Part shown: one piece after another, positions 43,011 through 51,633 of the stretch
Numbering within the stretch: the first letter of the stretch is position 1
Layout: every line of letters starts with the position of its first letter
DNA from: Nitrospinaceae bacterium
Lineage (GTDB): Bacteria; Nitrospinota; Nitrospinia; Nitrospinales; VA-1
Direction of reading: 5' to 3'
DNA length: 64,000 bases
Assembly (NCBI GenBank): GCA_021604505.1
Contig: BQJC01000001.1
Location: 186,001 to 250,000 of the forward strand
Notes under the pieces: generated by a model
Database searches by the model: none
What the model was told of the DNA's origin: nothing
The model's input: only the letters and a program-made list of their open reading frames with translations
Made by a program: the position numbers and the translations under genes

Positions 43011-45071
43011 ATGAATAATAGATGGAAGGATTCCGACGCCAAAGCGGCGATCGAAACTTATAAAAACTATTCTGAAGACCTTGCGCTTCGCGTGTACACC
43101 TCTCGGTTGATCGGGGCCGACGCGGCGCTGGTCATTCATGGCGGCGGCAACACGTCAGTCAAGTCGACTGCCAGGACAAAGGTGGGAGAAGAAGTCCAGG
43201 TCCTGTATGTCAAGGGCAGCGGCTGGGACCTCGACACGCTGGAGCCACCCGGTCTTCCGGGAGTTAAATTGGACCCGCTTCAAAAACTCAGGCAACTGGA
43301 CAGCCTGAGCGATGAAGACATGGTCAATGAGCAGAGGATCAATCTGCTGGACGCGTCCTCCCCCAACCCGTCGGTGGAAACCTTGTTGCATGCCTTTCTG
43401 CCGCATAAATTTGTCGACCATTCTCACGCCGATGCCAGTTTGGTGATCGTCAACCAGCCGAACGCCGAAGAGTTATGCCGGGAGATTTATGGCGATACGC
43501 TGGGGCTGGTTCCCTACATCATGCCCGGATTCCTGCTAGCCAAGGCCGCCGCGGAAGCCTATGAGAAAAACCCGAACGTAAAAGGGCTGATGCTGATCAA
43601 CCACGGCTTGTTTACCTTTGGTGAGACCGCGAAAGAAAGTTACGACCGCCACATCGACGCCGTGACCCTCGCTGAAAAATTCATCGCTGGACAAAAGAAA
43701 AAAGCTTTAACGCCATTTAAAAAACCAGAAACTGTTTCGGGTAGTGAAGAGTTTCTCGTTAAAGTCGCCCCGGTCCTGCGCGGATTGTATGCTGAAAAGA
43801 CAGGGGTTTCCTGGACGCTCCATCACCGCGAGGATGCGTACGCGCTGGAATTTGCCGGCAGTGAAGAAGTTTCCACTTGGTCGCAGATCGGCACGGTCAC
43901 CCCGGATCACGTCATCCGCACCAAACAAAAACCGTTGTTGTTAAATCCACAACGCTTGGATGATACGAATGCACTGTGGAAAGAAGTGTCCGAGGCCCTG
44001 AATCAGTACATAGAAAACTATCATCATTATTTTCAAACCAACGTTCAGGCGAAGAAAGAGGACAAAAAGGAACTCGATCCGCTTCCCCGCGTGATCTTGC
44101 TGGCCGGCGTGGGTCTCATCACGATCGGCAAGACCACCAAGGAAACTGGGATTTCAGCGGATATCTACCAGCACACGATGGACGTCATTCATAAGGCCTT
44201 TTCCATCGGGGAGTACAGGCCTCTAAATGACGGCGATCTGTTCGACATGGAATACTGGTCGCTGGAACAGGCGAAGCTGGGAAAAAATAAGCCCAAAAAA
44301 CTGCAAGGAAAAATCGTTCTTGTATCCGGCGCGGCCTCCGGCATCGGCCTGGCCACCGCCTGGCTGTTTGCCGAGCACGGCGCCAATCTATTTCTGATCG
44401 ACAGGGACGGAGAAAAACTGGAGGAGGCCAAAGAGGGTCTAAAAAAAGATTTGCAAGCCAGCGTTGTCACCCAGGCGATGGATGTGACCGATGAACAGGC
44501 CATCAAAAAAGCTTTCGATCGTCTGGTGCGAGAGTTTGGCGGGCTGGACATTCTGATCTCAAACGCCGGCAATGCGATGCAGGGAAGAATCGGCGATGTC
44601 GATGCCTCCGCTTTACGCGCCAGCTTCGATCTCAACTTCTTCGCCCATCAGGCGCTTGCCTCGCAGGCGGTGAAACTGTTTTTAAAACAGCGGACCGGAG
44701 GCGTGCTTCTATTCAACGCGTCCAAGGCCGCCTTCAACCCAGGGAAAAACTTTGGCCCTTATGCTTTGCCGAAAGCCGCCGTCGTTGCCCTCGCCAAACA
44801 ATACGCCCTGGACTACGGCAAACAAGGAATCCGTGCCAACGCGATAAACGCCGACCGGGTGCGAACAGGGTTGTTCACCCGCGATGTGATTAAAGAGCGC
44901 GCCCAAGCCCGCGGTTTGACGGCGGACGATTATTTCAAAAACAATCTGCTGGAGAAGGAAGTTTACGACACCGATGTAGCGCAAGGCTTCCTCGACCTCG
45001 CATTGGCTGAGAAAACCACAGGAAGCGTCATCACCATCGACGGCGGCAACATCGCCGCCAGTCCGAGATAA
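43011..45071 (+). CDS. Bifunctional class II aldolase / short-chain dehydrogenase
   Basis: 686 residues. Residues 1-400 are a class II aldolase domain with HGGGNTSVK, FVDHSHADASLV (zinc His pair), and MLINHGLFTFGE. About 415-686 are a short-chain dehydrogenase: glycine loop VLVSGAASGIGLATAW, NAG motif in ISNAGNAMQG, catalytic region FNASKAAFNPGKNFGPYALPKAA (Ser, Tyr, Lys) and the terminal GSVITIDGGNIAAS. This fusion is annotated in other bacteria as rhamnulose-1-phosphate aldolase/lactaldehyde dehydrogenase (RhaEW/RhaD-like), probably for L-rhamnose catabolism. Here no other rhamnose genes are adjacent, so the substrate is open. Confidence 0.92.
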   Translation: MNNRWKDSDAKAAIETYKNYSEDLALRVYTSRLIGADAALVIHGGGNTSVKSTARTKVGEEVQVLYVKGSGWDLDTLEPPGLPGVKLDPLQKLRQLDSLSDEDMVNEQRINLLDASSPNPSVETLLHAFLPHKFVDHSHADASLVIVNQPNAEELCREIYGDTLGLVPYIMPGFLLAKAAAEAYEKNPNVKGLMLINHGLFTFGETAKESYDRHIDAVTLAEKFIAGQKKKALTPFKKPETVSGSEEFLVKVAPVLRGLYAEKTGVSWTLHHREDAYALEFAGSEEVSTWSQIGTVTPDHVIRTKQKPLLLNPQRLDDTNALWKEVSEALNQYIENYHHYFQTNVQAKKEDKKELDPLPRVILLAGVGLITIGKTTKETGISADIYQHTMDVIHKAFSIGEYRPLNDGDLFDMEYWSLEQAKLGKNKPKKLQGKIVLVSGAASGIGLATAWLFAEHGANLFLIDRDGEKLEEAKEGLKKDLQASVVTQAMDVTDEQAIKKAFDRLVREFGGLDILISNAGNAMQGRIGDVDASALRASFDLNFFAHQALASQAVKLFLKQRTGGVLLFNASKAAFNPGKNFGPYALPKAAVVALAKQYALDYGKQGIRANAINADRVRTGLFTRDVIKERAQARGLTADDYFKNNLLEKEVYDTDVAQGFLDLALAEKTTGSVITIDGGNIAASPR

Positions 45072-45135
45072 TCTTATAGTAGCGAAGGTAATTTAATATC
45101 TATTGATTTTTACAAATAAAAAATGAGAGCAAATT

Positions 45136-45483
45136 ATGACCGTAACCATTTATCACAATCCGAAATGTTCTAAATCCCGCCAGACTCTGGAATTGCTTAA
45201 CGAAAACAGCATCACACCCACCATCGTGGAATATCTCAAAACCCCGCCAACAGCAGAGCAGCTGAAAGCCATTCTTGCCCAACTTGGGTTCACACCCCGC
45301 GATCTGATGCGCAAGAAAGAAAGCGAATACGCCGAATACAAACTCGACAATCCGTCTTTAACGGATGACGACCTGATCGGTTTCATGATCGAGCACCCCA
45401 TCCTCATCGAACGTCCCATCGTGCTTGCCAAGGGCAAAGCCGCAATCGGTCGTCCGCCGGAAAAGGTGCTGGAAATTCTTTGA
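45136..45483 (+). CDS. ArsC/Spx-family arsenate reductase-like protein
   Basis: 115 residues, thioredoxin-like fold. The catalytic Cys lies in VTIYHNPKCSKSRQTLELL, the ArsC (glutaredoxin-dependent) pattern. The arginine trio expected in arsenate reductase is present in part: the RPIV motif at HPILIERPIVLAKGKAAIGRP and upstream residues in FTPRDLMRKKE. Likely reduces arsenate to arsenite. No other ars genes flank it, so a general ArsC-type oxidoreductase (YffB/YfgD-like) is also possible. Downstream is a strong bidirectional terminator. Confidence 0.9.
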   Translation: MTVTIYHNPKCSKSRQTLELLNENSITPTIVEYLKTPPTAEQLKAILAQLGFTPRDLMRKKESEYAEYKLDNPSLTDDDLIGFMIEHPILIERPIVLAKGKAAIGRPPEKVLEIL

Positions 45484-45546
45484 TCGAGTGCCGCTTCAAC
45501 CGATCGACGCTACACATGCGTTCAATCTATCTGCGTTATTACAAAT

Positions 45547-45586
45547 AAAAAAGGGGAGGCCTTTAAATAGGCTCCTCCCCTTTTTT
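45547..45586. terminator. Bidirectional rho-independent terminator between arsC-like and nrdJ
   Basis: A GC-rich hairpin (GGGGAGGCC ... GGCTCCTCCCC, with a small bulge) is flanked by six A residues on the left and six T residues on the right. It therefore terminates transcription from the arsC-like gene on the plus strand and from nrdJ on the minus strand. Clear by eye. Confidence 0.85.
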
Positions 45587-45619
45587 CAAACTATTTTTTC
45601 TGCGGAACTTAATTATTTT

Positions 45620-48600
45620 TTACGAACAACCCGATGTCGCGCCGCAGGTCAGGCACTTTAGACAGGTGCCGTTTCTCACCAGCGTCAACTGTCCGCATTC
45701 GGTGCACGGGTCGCCTTCATATCCCTTCAGCCGGGCAATAGTCGCAGTGGATGCCGCGCTCATTGTCGTCTGCACGCCGTTTCCAGCGGCTTTCGGTGGA
45801 TCGATCACTTGACTTCCATTGCCGCTGGATTTCAGCACCGCTTCGGAAACCGCATGTCCATTGCCGTTTCCATTTCCTGAGCCATTGGAGTGCTTGAGTT
45901 CGCTCTTTGGCTCAGGGATCGTAGGGGGGGTCGATGGACCTTCCTCTTTTTCGCCCACCGTTTTATCGGTTTTGCCGATGGCGTCGCCGCGCAGATCGTC
46001 CGGGGTCACCTGCGCCAGGTCGTAGCGGCCCAGGTAGTTGATCGCCAGATCGCGGAAGATATAGTCGATGGTCGAGGTCGCCATGGTGATCCGGTCGTTG
46101 CCCGTGACAATGCCGTTGGGTTCAAAGCGGGTGAAGACGAAGGCGTCCACGAATTCCTCGAGCGGAACCCCATGCTGAAGGCCCAGGGAAATGGCGATGG
46201 CGAAGCAGTTCATCAGACTTCGAAAGGCCGCGCCTTCCTTGTGCATATCGATAAAGATCTCGCCCAGCGCGCCTTCTTTATATTCTCCGGTGCGCAGATA
46301 AACTTTGTGGCCGCCGATGGAGGCCTTCTGGGTATATCCCTGCCTGCGATGCGGCAGAGGATTTCGCTTGTGCTCACGAATCACCTGGACAATCTTCTCG
46401 GCAATTTTTTGCGGTTCCTTTTCTTCCATGAGCTCCATCTTCAAGTGACTGAAATCCTCGCTGGCCATGCTGTTCAAAGGCTGACTCAATTTGGAGCCGT
46501 CCCGGTAAACAGCAGTTCCCTTCAGCATGAGTTTCCAGCTCAACAGGTGCGCTTTTTCCACGTCTTTGATGGTGGCGTGGTTGGGCATGTTGATGGTTTT
46601 GGAAATCGCGCCGGAAAGAAACGGTTGCGCCGCCGCCATCATGCGGATATGCGCTTCCGGCCGGATATACCTTTCACCGTATTTTCCGCATTTGTTGGCG
46701 CAATCAAAAATGGGGTAATGCTCCTGTTTGAGATGCGGAGCGTTTTCGATGGTCATGGTGCCGCAAATGGCATCGTTGGCCTTTCTGATCTCTTCCTTGT
46801 TGAACCCAAGATGCTCAAGCATGCTGAACTCAAAGGAGTTCAATTGTTCCTCGGTCAAATGCAGAACGTTTTTACAGAAATCGTCCCCAAGAACGTATTT
46901 ATTAAAAGCAAAGGTGATGTCAAACACTTTGGGAAGCTCGGCCTGAATCTTGTCGAGAACATCTACCGTGAAACCTTTTTCCTTGAGCGTCTCGCGATTG
47001 ATGTGCGGCGCCGATTCCAGCCGCGCTGAACCCACGCAATAGTTGACGATCTCGCGGATGGCTTCCTCGTTGTACCCCAAACGTTTCAAGGCCATCGGAA
47101 CGGACTGATTGATGATCTTGAAATACCCGCCGCCCGCAAGTTTTTTGTATTTGACCAGGGCATAGTCGGGTTCGATTCCCGTGGTATCGCAATCCATCAA
47201 CAAACCGATCGTGCCGGTTGGGGCGATACAGGTGGTCTGGGCGTTCCGGTACCCATAGCGTTGCCCAAGCTCCAGAGCGTCCGCCCATTCCTTGGCGGCG
47301 GCGCTTTGAAGGTAAGCCGGACAAAACTCAGTGGAAACCCCCTGCGGATAAATCGTCAACCCTTCGTATTCGTGAACCTCGGCGTTTTGGATTGCCCGGC
47401 GGTGATTGCGCAACACGCGGAGCATGTGTTTCTTATTTTTTTTGTATTCCTGAAACGGACTCAGTTCGTGCGCCATTTCAGCCGACATGGCATAGGACGC
47501 GCCGGTGGTCAGGGCCGTAATGGCACCGGCGATCGCCCGGCCTTTTTCAGAGTCGTAGGGTATTCCCAACACCATGAGCAGGGCACCCAGATTGGCGTAT
47601 CCCAGGCCGAGAGTGCGGTATTCGTGGCTTTTTCTTGCGATCCTCTCGTTGGGGAATTGTGCCATCGAAACGGAAATTTCCAGGGTCAGGGTCCAGAGAC
47701 GGCAGGCATGCCGGTAATCTTCGACTTCAAACCGGCCTTTTTCTTCATCGTGAAAGCGAATCAAATTGATGGACGCGAGATTGCAGGCGGTGTCGTCCAG
47801 AAACATGTACTCGGAACACGGGTTGGAAGCGCGGATCCGGTTTTCCTCCGGGCAGGTGTGCCACTCGTTGATGGTGGAATCGAATTGCAACCCAGGATCG
47901 GCGCTCGCCCAGGAAGCTTCGTTCACTCTTTCCCAGAGCTCTCTCGCTTCCAGAGTTTTGCTGATCTTTCCATCTGTGCGGCGGACCAGGTTCCAGTCTC
48001 CGTCGCATTCGACCGCCCGCATGAACTCGTTGCTCAAGCGGACCGAGTTGTTGGAGTTTTGCCCTGAAACGGTGGTGTAGCCTTCCGAATTCCAGCAGGT
48101 GTCAAACTCTTCGAACTCGATTTCCTTCGCCCCTTGTTTGGCAAGCTGAATCACGCGGTAGATGTAGTTTTCGGGAACGCCTGCCTCAATGGACTTCCAG
48201 ACCGCCTTTTTCAATCCTTTGTTCTTTTTGATGTCGAAGCGGCTGTCTTCATCATTTTCCTCTGCCCAGCAGGCTTTGACGATACTTTTAAGCATGCGCC
48301 GGCAGATGCGGCTTCCGGTGGCCAGTGCCGCGACTTTACGCTCCTCGCGGACCTTCCATTCTATGAACTCTTCGATGTCCGGGTGATCGATGTCGAGGGT
48401 GACCATCTTTGCCGCCCGCCTTGTGGTTCCGCCGGATTTGATCGCGCCTGCGGCGCGGTCTCCGATTTTTAAGAAACTCATCAACCCGGAAGACTTCCCG
48501 CCGCCGGATAGGGATTCACCCGCTCCGCGAAGCGTGGAAAAATTACTGCCGGTTCCGGAGCCGTATTTGAATAAACGGGCTTCCTGGCGCCAGAGATCCA

Positions 48601-49243
48601 TGATACCCCCGTCGCCCACCAGGTCGTCTTTAACGGAAAGAATGAAACAGGCGTGCGGTTGCGGATGTTCGTAGGCGTTTTTGGATTTTTCAATCGCGGC
48701 GGTTTCCGGGTTGAAAAAATAATGCCCCTGAGCGGGACCGCCCAAACCGTAAGCCCAATGGAGCCCCGTGTTGAACCATTGCGGAGAGTTCGGGGCGGCG
48801 TATTGCCGGGCCAGCATGAAGCTCATCTCGTCATAGTAATTGCGGGCGTCTTCTTCCGTTTGGAAGCATTTATTTTTCCAGCCCCAATAGGTCCAGCAAC
48901 CGGCCAGACGATGAAACACCTGACGGGAATCGGTCTCCCGCACATATTTCTGGGACTCCCCCAATGGATCCAAAGCTTCGGTGTCAGGCTCGGAAGGGCA
49001 CAACCACTCCGGGACACCGCTTTCATATTTTCTTTTCAACCGCGCCGGAACCCCTGCTTTGCGAAAATACTTCTGCGCCATGATATCGACCGCCACCTGG
49101 GACCAGAAATCCGGCACCATCACATGCCTGATCTCAGATACAACCGAACCATCCGCATTGTTGATCCTGGAAGTCCTTTCGACAAAATTGATACCCTGGT
49201 AGGGGTCTTGGCTGTTTTTAGAAAAAACGCGGTTGATTCGCAT
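45620..49243 (-). CDS. nrdJ: Vitamin B12-dependent (class II) ribonucleotide reductase
   Basis: 1207 residues. Reduces ribonucleotides to deoxyribonucleotides using adenosylcobalamin, giving the organism an oxygen-independent dNTP supply. Signatures: [16 protein letters not shown] and [20 protein letters not shown] in the N-terminal half, active-site [21 protein letters not shown] (Asn, Cys, Glu), and [14 protein letters not shown] and [24 protein letters not shown] with further key cysteines. The C-terminal CTECGQLT...[17 protein letters not shown] is a zinc-ribbon/swinging-Cys tail. A low-complexity Asn/Gly linker precedes it. The start ATG at 49243 has AGAGGCG-type RBS upstream. Regulated by the promoter and NrdR box at 49408-49462. 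Confidence 0.97.
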   Translation of the reverse strand: MRINRVFSKNSQDPYQGINFVERTSRINNADGSVVSEIRHVMVPDFWSQVAVDIMAQKYFRKAGVPARLKRKYESGVPEWLCPSEPDTEALDPLGESQKYVRETDSRQVFHRLAGCWTYWGWKNKCFQTEEDARNYYDEMSFMLARQYAAPNSPQWFNTGLHWAYGLGGPAQGHYFFNPETAAIEKSKNAYEHPQPHACFILSVKDDLVGDGGIMDLWRQEARLFKYGSGTGSNFSTLRGAGESLSGGGKSSGLMSFLKIGDRAAGAIKSGGTTRRAAKMVTLDIDHPDIEEFIEWKVREERKVAALATGSRICRRMLKSIVKACWAEENDEDSRFDIKKNKGLKKAVWKSIEAGVPENYIYRVIQLAKQGAKEIEFEEFDTCWNSEGYTTVSGQNSNNSVRLSNEFMRAVECDGDWNLVRRTDGKISKTLEARELWERVNEASWASADPGLQFDSTINEWHTCPEENRIRASNPCSEYMFLDDTACNLASINLIRFHDEEKGRFEVEDYRHACRLWTLTLEISVSMAQFPNERIARKSHEYRTLGLGYANLGALLMVLGIPYDSEKGRAIAGAITALTTGASYAMSAEMAHELSPFQEYKKNKKHMLRVLRNHRRAIQNAEVHEYEGLTIYPQGVSTEFCPAYLQSAAAKEWADALELGQRYGYRNAQTTCIAPTGTIGLLMDCDTTGIEPDYALVKYKKLAGGGYFKIINQSVPMALKRLGYNEEAIREIVNYCVGSARLESAPHINRETLKEKGFTVDVLDKIQAELPKVFDITFAFNKYVLGDDFCKNVLHLTEEQLNSFEFSMLEHLGFNKEEIRKANDAICGTMTIENAPHLKQEHYPIFDCANKCGKYGERYIRPEAHIRMMAAAQPFLSGAISKTINMPNHATIKDVEKAHLLSWKLMLKGTAVYRDGSKLSQPLNSMASEDFSHLKMELMEEKEPQKIAEKIVQVIREHKRNPLPHRRQGYTQKASIGGHKVYLRTGEYKEGALGEIFIDMHKEGAAFRSLMNCFAIAISLGLQHGVPLEEFVDAFVFTRFEPNGIVTGNDRITMATSTIDYIFRDLAINYLGRYDLAQVTPDDLRGDAIGKTDKTVGEKEEGPSTPPTIPEPKSELKHSNGSGNGNGNGHAVSEAVLKSSGNGSQVIDPPKAAGNGVQTTMSAASTATIARLKGYEGDPCTECGQLTLVRNGTCLKCLTCGATSGCS

Positions 49244-49407
49244 AAATCGCCTCTCCGGAAAGAATAATTACCTTGCACTTATCGCTTAGGAATTATGGGT
49301 TGCCTGTAGTTAATCTAGGGTCTGTTTGGAAAAAAAGAAAGGGCCGGCACGCTCCCCCTGAAAGAGAGGTGCAACGTCCTGCATGTATTTGTTTTTTTTA
49401 ACAAAAA

Positions 49408-49423
49408 ACACTGTATTTAGTGT
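49408..49423 (-). promoter_or_regulatory. NrdR box over the nrdJ transcription start
   Basis: ACACTGTATTTAGTGT matches the NrdR consensus acaCwAtATaTwGtgt at 14 of 16 positions by my count, within the longer palindrome AACACTGTATTTAGTGTT (49407-49424). It lies 11 bases downstream of the -10, directly over the expected start site, suggesting repression by the ATP/dATP-sensing NrdR protein. A second box at the usual three-turn spacing is not evident. NrdR itself is not encoded here. Confidence 0.7.
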
Positions 49424-49433
49424 TCACGACGGA

Positions 49434-49462
49434 ACTATATACAACATATTGGGGTAGGTCAA
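49434..49462 (-). promoter_or_regulatory. nrdJ promoter
   Basis: On the minus strand: TTGACC (49457-49462), a 17-base spacer, TATAGT (49434-49439). The leader to the ATG at 49243 is about 185 bases, long enough for a riboswitch, but I find no B12 box in it. A 9-base inverted repeat (AACATATTG / CAATATGTT at 49443-49451 and 49460-49468) overlaps the -35. The whole 49244-49673 gap (430 bases) contains these elements and no credible gene. Confidence 0.65.
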
Positions 49463-49673
49463 TATGTTTTTTGCGATTAATTTTTAGAAAGTTCGGAACC
49501 CCAATATCTAAAAGGGTCTGGGAAAATAAAATAATATTTCAAAAATAAGCGAAAGTAAAGCGAAAGTAAAAATCCGCAATTTCATCCGCCCGATATTACC
49601 AAACTTTTAAAGGAAAAGTAAAAAATGAGAGGGTGTACCGAAGAGGGATGGGTTGGGAAAAAACTTTAAAAAC

Positions 49674-51146
49674 TTAGTTTTCAAGCAATTCAATTTGTAC
49701 TTTGCCGACGAACTCCATCAGCTTAAACTGGTCGTCCTTTTGACCCTCAGAAAGTTTGATGTGCGTGGCATCCACTAAACTCTGCCCAAAGGTGGGGTCG
49801 AGCGCCCGCCATTCGCCCACGTACACTTCAGGCCAGGCGTGATAAAGAAATCCCTGGTATTTAGGGGAATACACCAGGCCGTTGACGATCTTCGTGGGAA
49901 TTCCCGCCGCCCGCGCAATCGCCGTGAAAAGATAAGTGTGCGACTGGCATTCGCCGCGCCGTTCTTTAAGCGCATTGAGGGCGCTGGCGGAATCGACCAA
50001 CACTTTTTCCAAATTACGGAACACCCATTCGTTTATCTTCTGCGACGCCTTCCAGGCGTCTTGAGTATCGCCCACCAGCTCTTTCGCCAAAGACCGGATC
50101 TGAGGATGTTTGGACTGAACTTCCGCGGAGTCTTCCAGATACTCCGGCTGGGAAAAGGAAGACACCGGTCGAAGAACCGGCTGCCGCACTTTTTGAGGCT
50201 CGGCATTCACGAGAAGCACCGAAGCGTAAGTGCCATCGGCTGATTTTTCCGACTGCAACACCTTTTGGCGATGATCCTGGGGGATCAAGTCGGGCGATCG
50301 CATTTTGGACAGCTTCATTTTCATCTGGCGTTTTTTGCCCGGTCGAGAAATAATTTTTCCCGGTTTCACCAGGCTCAGCGTGATCAGACTGCTGACCGTC
50401 ATCGCTTCCTCGCCAAGGTCTGTTGCGATGTGTTCCGGTTCCTTGCGTGATTCAAAGCCCTGCGAAGTCATCTCCCGCATCACACTGCCGTCAGCGGTCA
50501 CCCACAGGGTCGATTCCATTCCTGCCACCCGGTGGAACACCACAAACGTATCCACTGACTTCCCCTGATACTCAAACGGTTCTTTGCGCAGAACGTTGTA
50601 TTCGACATCCATCAACATCTGGAACGGTTCCATGAAAATAGGAACCTTGCCTTTTTTCCCGATCACCAGTCCGTCCTTGATGATATTCAGCAAAAACGTC
50701 GAAGCCGGCGCCATGTTCGGCGAAAAGGGGATGGTCTTGGTTTTATCGAACCCCAGTCCGGTGACGCGGTAGATGAGCTTGCCGTTTTTGATGTGCGCAT
50801 CCACCTTCTGCCGGCTCCCCATGATCACCTGCACCAGGGAAAAATCTTTTAGACTGAGGTCTGGGTTGAGATTTGTGTTCTGCGAAAAGGTCGTCGACTG
50901 ATTGGCGCCTCCGGCCTTCAAACGAAAAAAGACTTTCGAGTCCACCGTGATCCCGTCGTCGGAGACCTGCATCCTGGCAAAGGTGAATCCCAGTTTTTTG
51001 CCCTTGAAATACGTTCCCATCCATTCCGTGGTTTCCCCCGGAGCAAACAGAGGGTGGGCCGGTTCCTTGGCAAACGCCCAAACCGGCCAGGCCAGAAAAA
51101 TGATGAGAATAAAAGTCAGCGGAGTGGTTTTGTGTATAAATTTCAT
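49674..51146 (-). CDS. Exported transglutaminase-like cysteine peptidase family protein
   Basis: 490 residues from ATG at 51146, where a signal peptide is read: MKFIHKTTPLTFILIIFLAW with cleavage near FAKEPA; a longer frame starts at 51194. The C-terminal region (about 385-470) is a transglutaminase-like domain with catalytic Cys in ERRGECQSHTYLFTAIARAAGIP, His in GFLYHAWPEVYVGEW and Asp in RALDPTFGQ. The N-terminal about 300 residues form a beta-rich, otherwise unassigned region. Secreted or periplasmic, with peptidase or cross-linking activity expected from the triad. Monocistronic, opposite to the restriction gene. Confidence 0.88.
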   Translation of the reverse strand: MKFIHKTTPLTFILIIFLAWPVWAFAKEPAHPLFAPGETTEWMGTYFKGKKLGFTFARMQVSDDGITVDSKVFFRLKAGGANQSTTFSQNTNLNPDLSLKDFSLVQVIMGSRQKVDAHIKNGKLIYRVTGLGFDKTKTIPFSPNMAPASTFLLNIIKDGLVIGKKGKVPIFMEPFQMLMDVEYNVLRKEPFEYQGKSVDTFVVFHRVAGMESTLWVTADGSVMREMTSQGFESRKEPEHIATDLGEEAMTVSSLITLSLVKPGKIISRPGKKRQMKMKLSKMRSPDLIPQDHRQKVLQSEKSADGTYASVLLVNAEPQKVRQPVLRPVSSFSQPEYLEDSAEVQSKHPQIRSLAKELVGDTQDAWKASQKINEWVFRNLEKVLVDSASALNALKERRGECQSHTYLFTAIARAAGIPTKIVNGLVYSPKYQGFLYHAWPEVYVGEWRALDPTFGQSLVDATHIKLSEGQKDDQFKLMEFVGKVQIELLEN

Positions 51147-51322
51147 AGCTAATAGCGTAGCACAAGATTGAAAAACAAGGGCCTGATTGTGCAAGGATTT
51201 TTAACCGCAAATCGCAAAGGGATTGATAAACCGCATCTTTAATTTTGGCCTTCACCGTAACACTCGTGGGGTGACGGCGTGGAGGGCGCAAAGGAAATCA
51301 AAGAAAGGGAGGAGGTTTTTTT

Positions 51323-51444
51323 CGTCATCGCGAGCCGCAAAGCGGCGTGGCGATCCAGTATCTTTTATGGCTTTCTGGATTTACCCCTGTGGGGCACGAG
51401 AACTTAGGTAAGTTATTACGCCTTCGCTAGCGCTCGCAATGACG
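51323..51444. repeat. Dispersed MITE-like repeat, copy B
   Basis: CGTCATCGCGAG at the left end and CTCGCAATGACG at the right form terminal inverted repeats. Internal blocks GCGGCGTGGCGATCCAG, TCTGGATT, GGGGCACGAGAACTTAGG are shared with copies A and C. Same orientation as copy C at 54707, so the restriction gene lies between two direct copies. Confidence 0.75.
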
Positions 51445-51455
51445 AAAATATAATT

Positions 51456-51490
51456 CCTCTCCCCTTCAAGGGGAGAGGTTAGGTGAGGGG
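51456..51490. repeat. Dispersed hairpin repeat, copy 2
   Basis: CCTCTCCCCTTCAAGGGGAGAGG palindrome followed by TTAGGTGAGGGG, matching copy 1 at 42883. It sits 12 bases from MITE-like copy B. Just after it (51499-51519) is ACCACCGATGGACACAGATGG, another sequence type that recurs as a dispersed repeat in many genomes. Confidence 0.75.
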
Positions 51491-51633
51491 ATGGTTGGAA
51501 CCACCGATGGACACAGATGGAGAATTGTCGGTCTCCGATCTGCTTTGTTTGCCTTGATTTTTAATCTTTCGCCCATCGAGTCCGAATAACTTATAATATC
51601 TCCGTTTGCCCAATTCACCCTTTGGAACCCACG

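Noticed and set aside
49244-49673. Cobalamin riboswitch in the nrdJ leader
   Set aside because: B12-dependent RNR genes can be riboswitch-regulated elsewhere, but I found no B12-box-like element in the leader on the minus strand.
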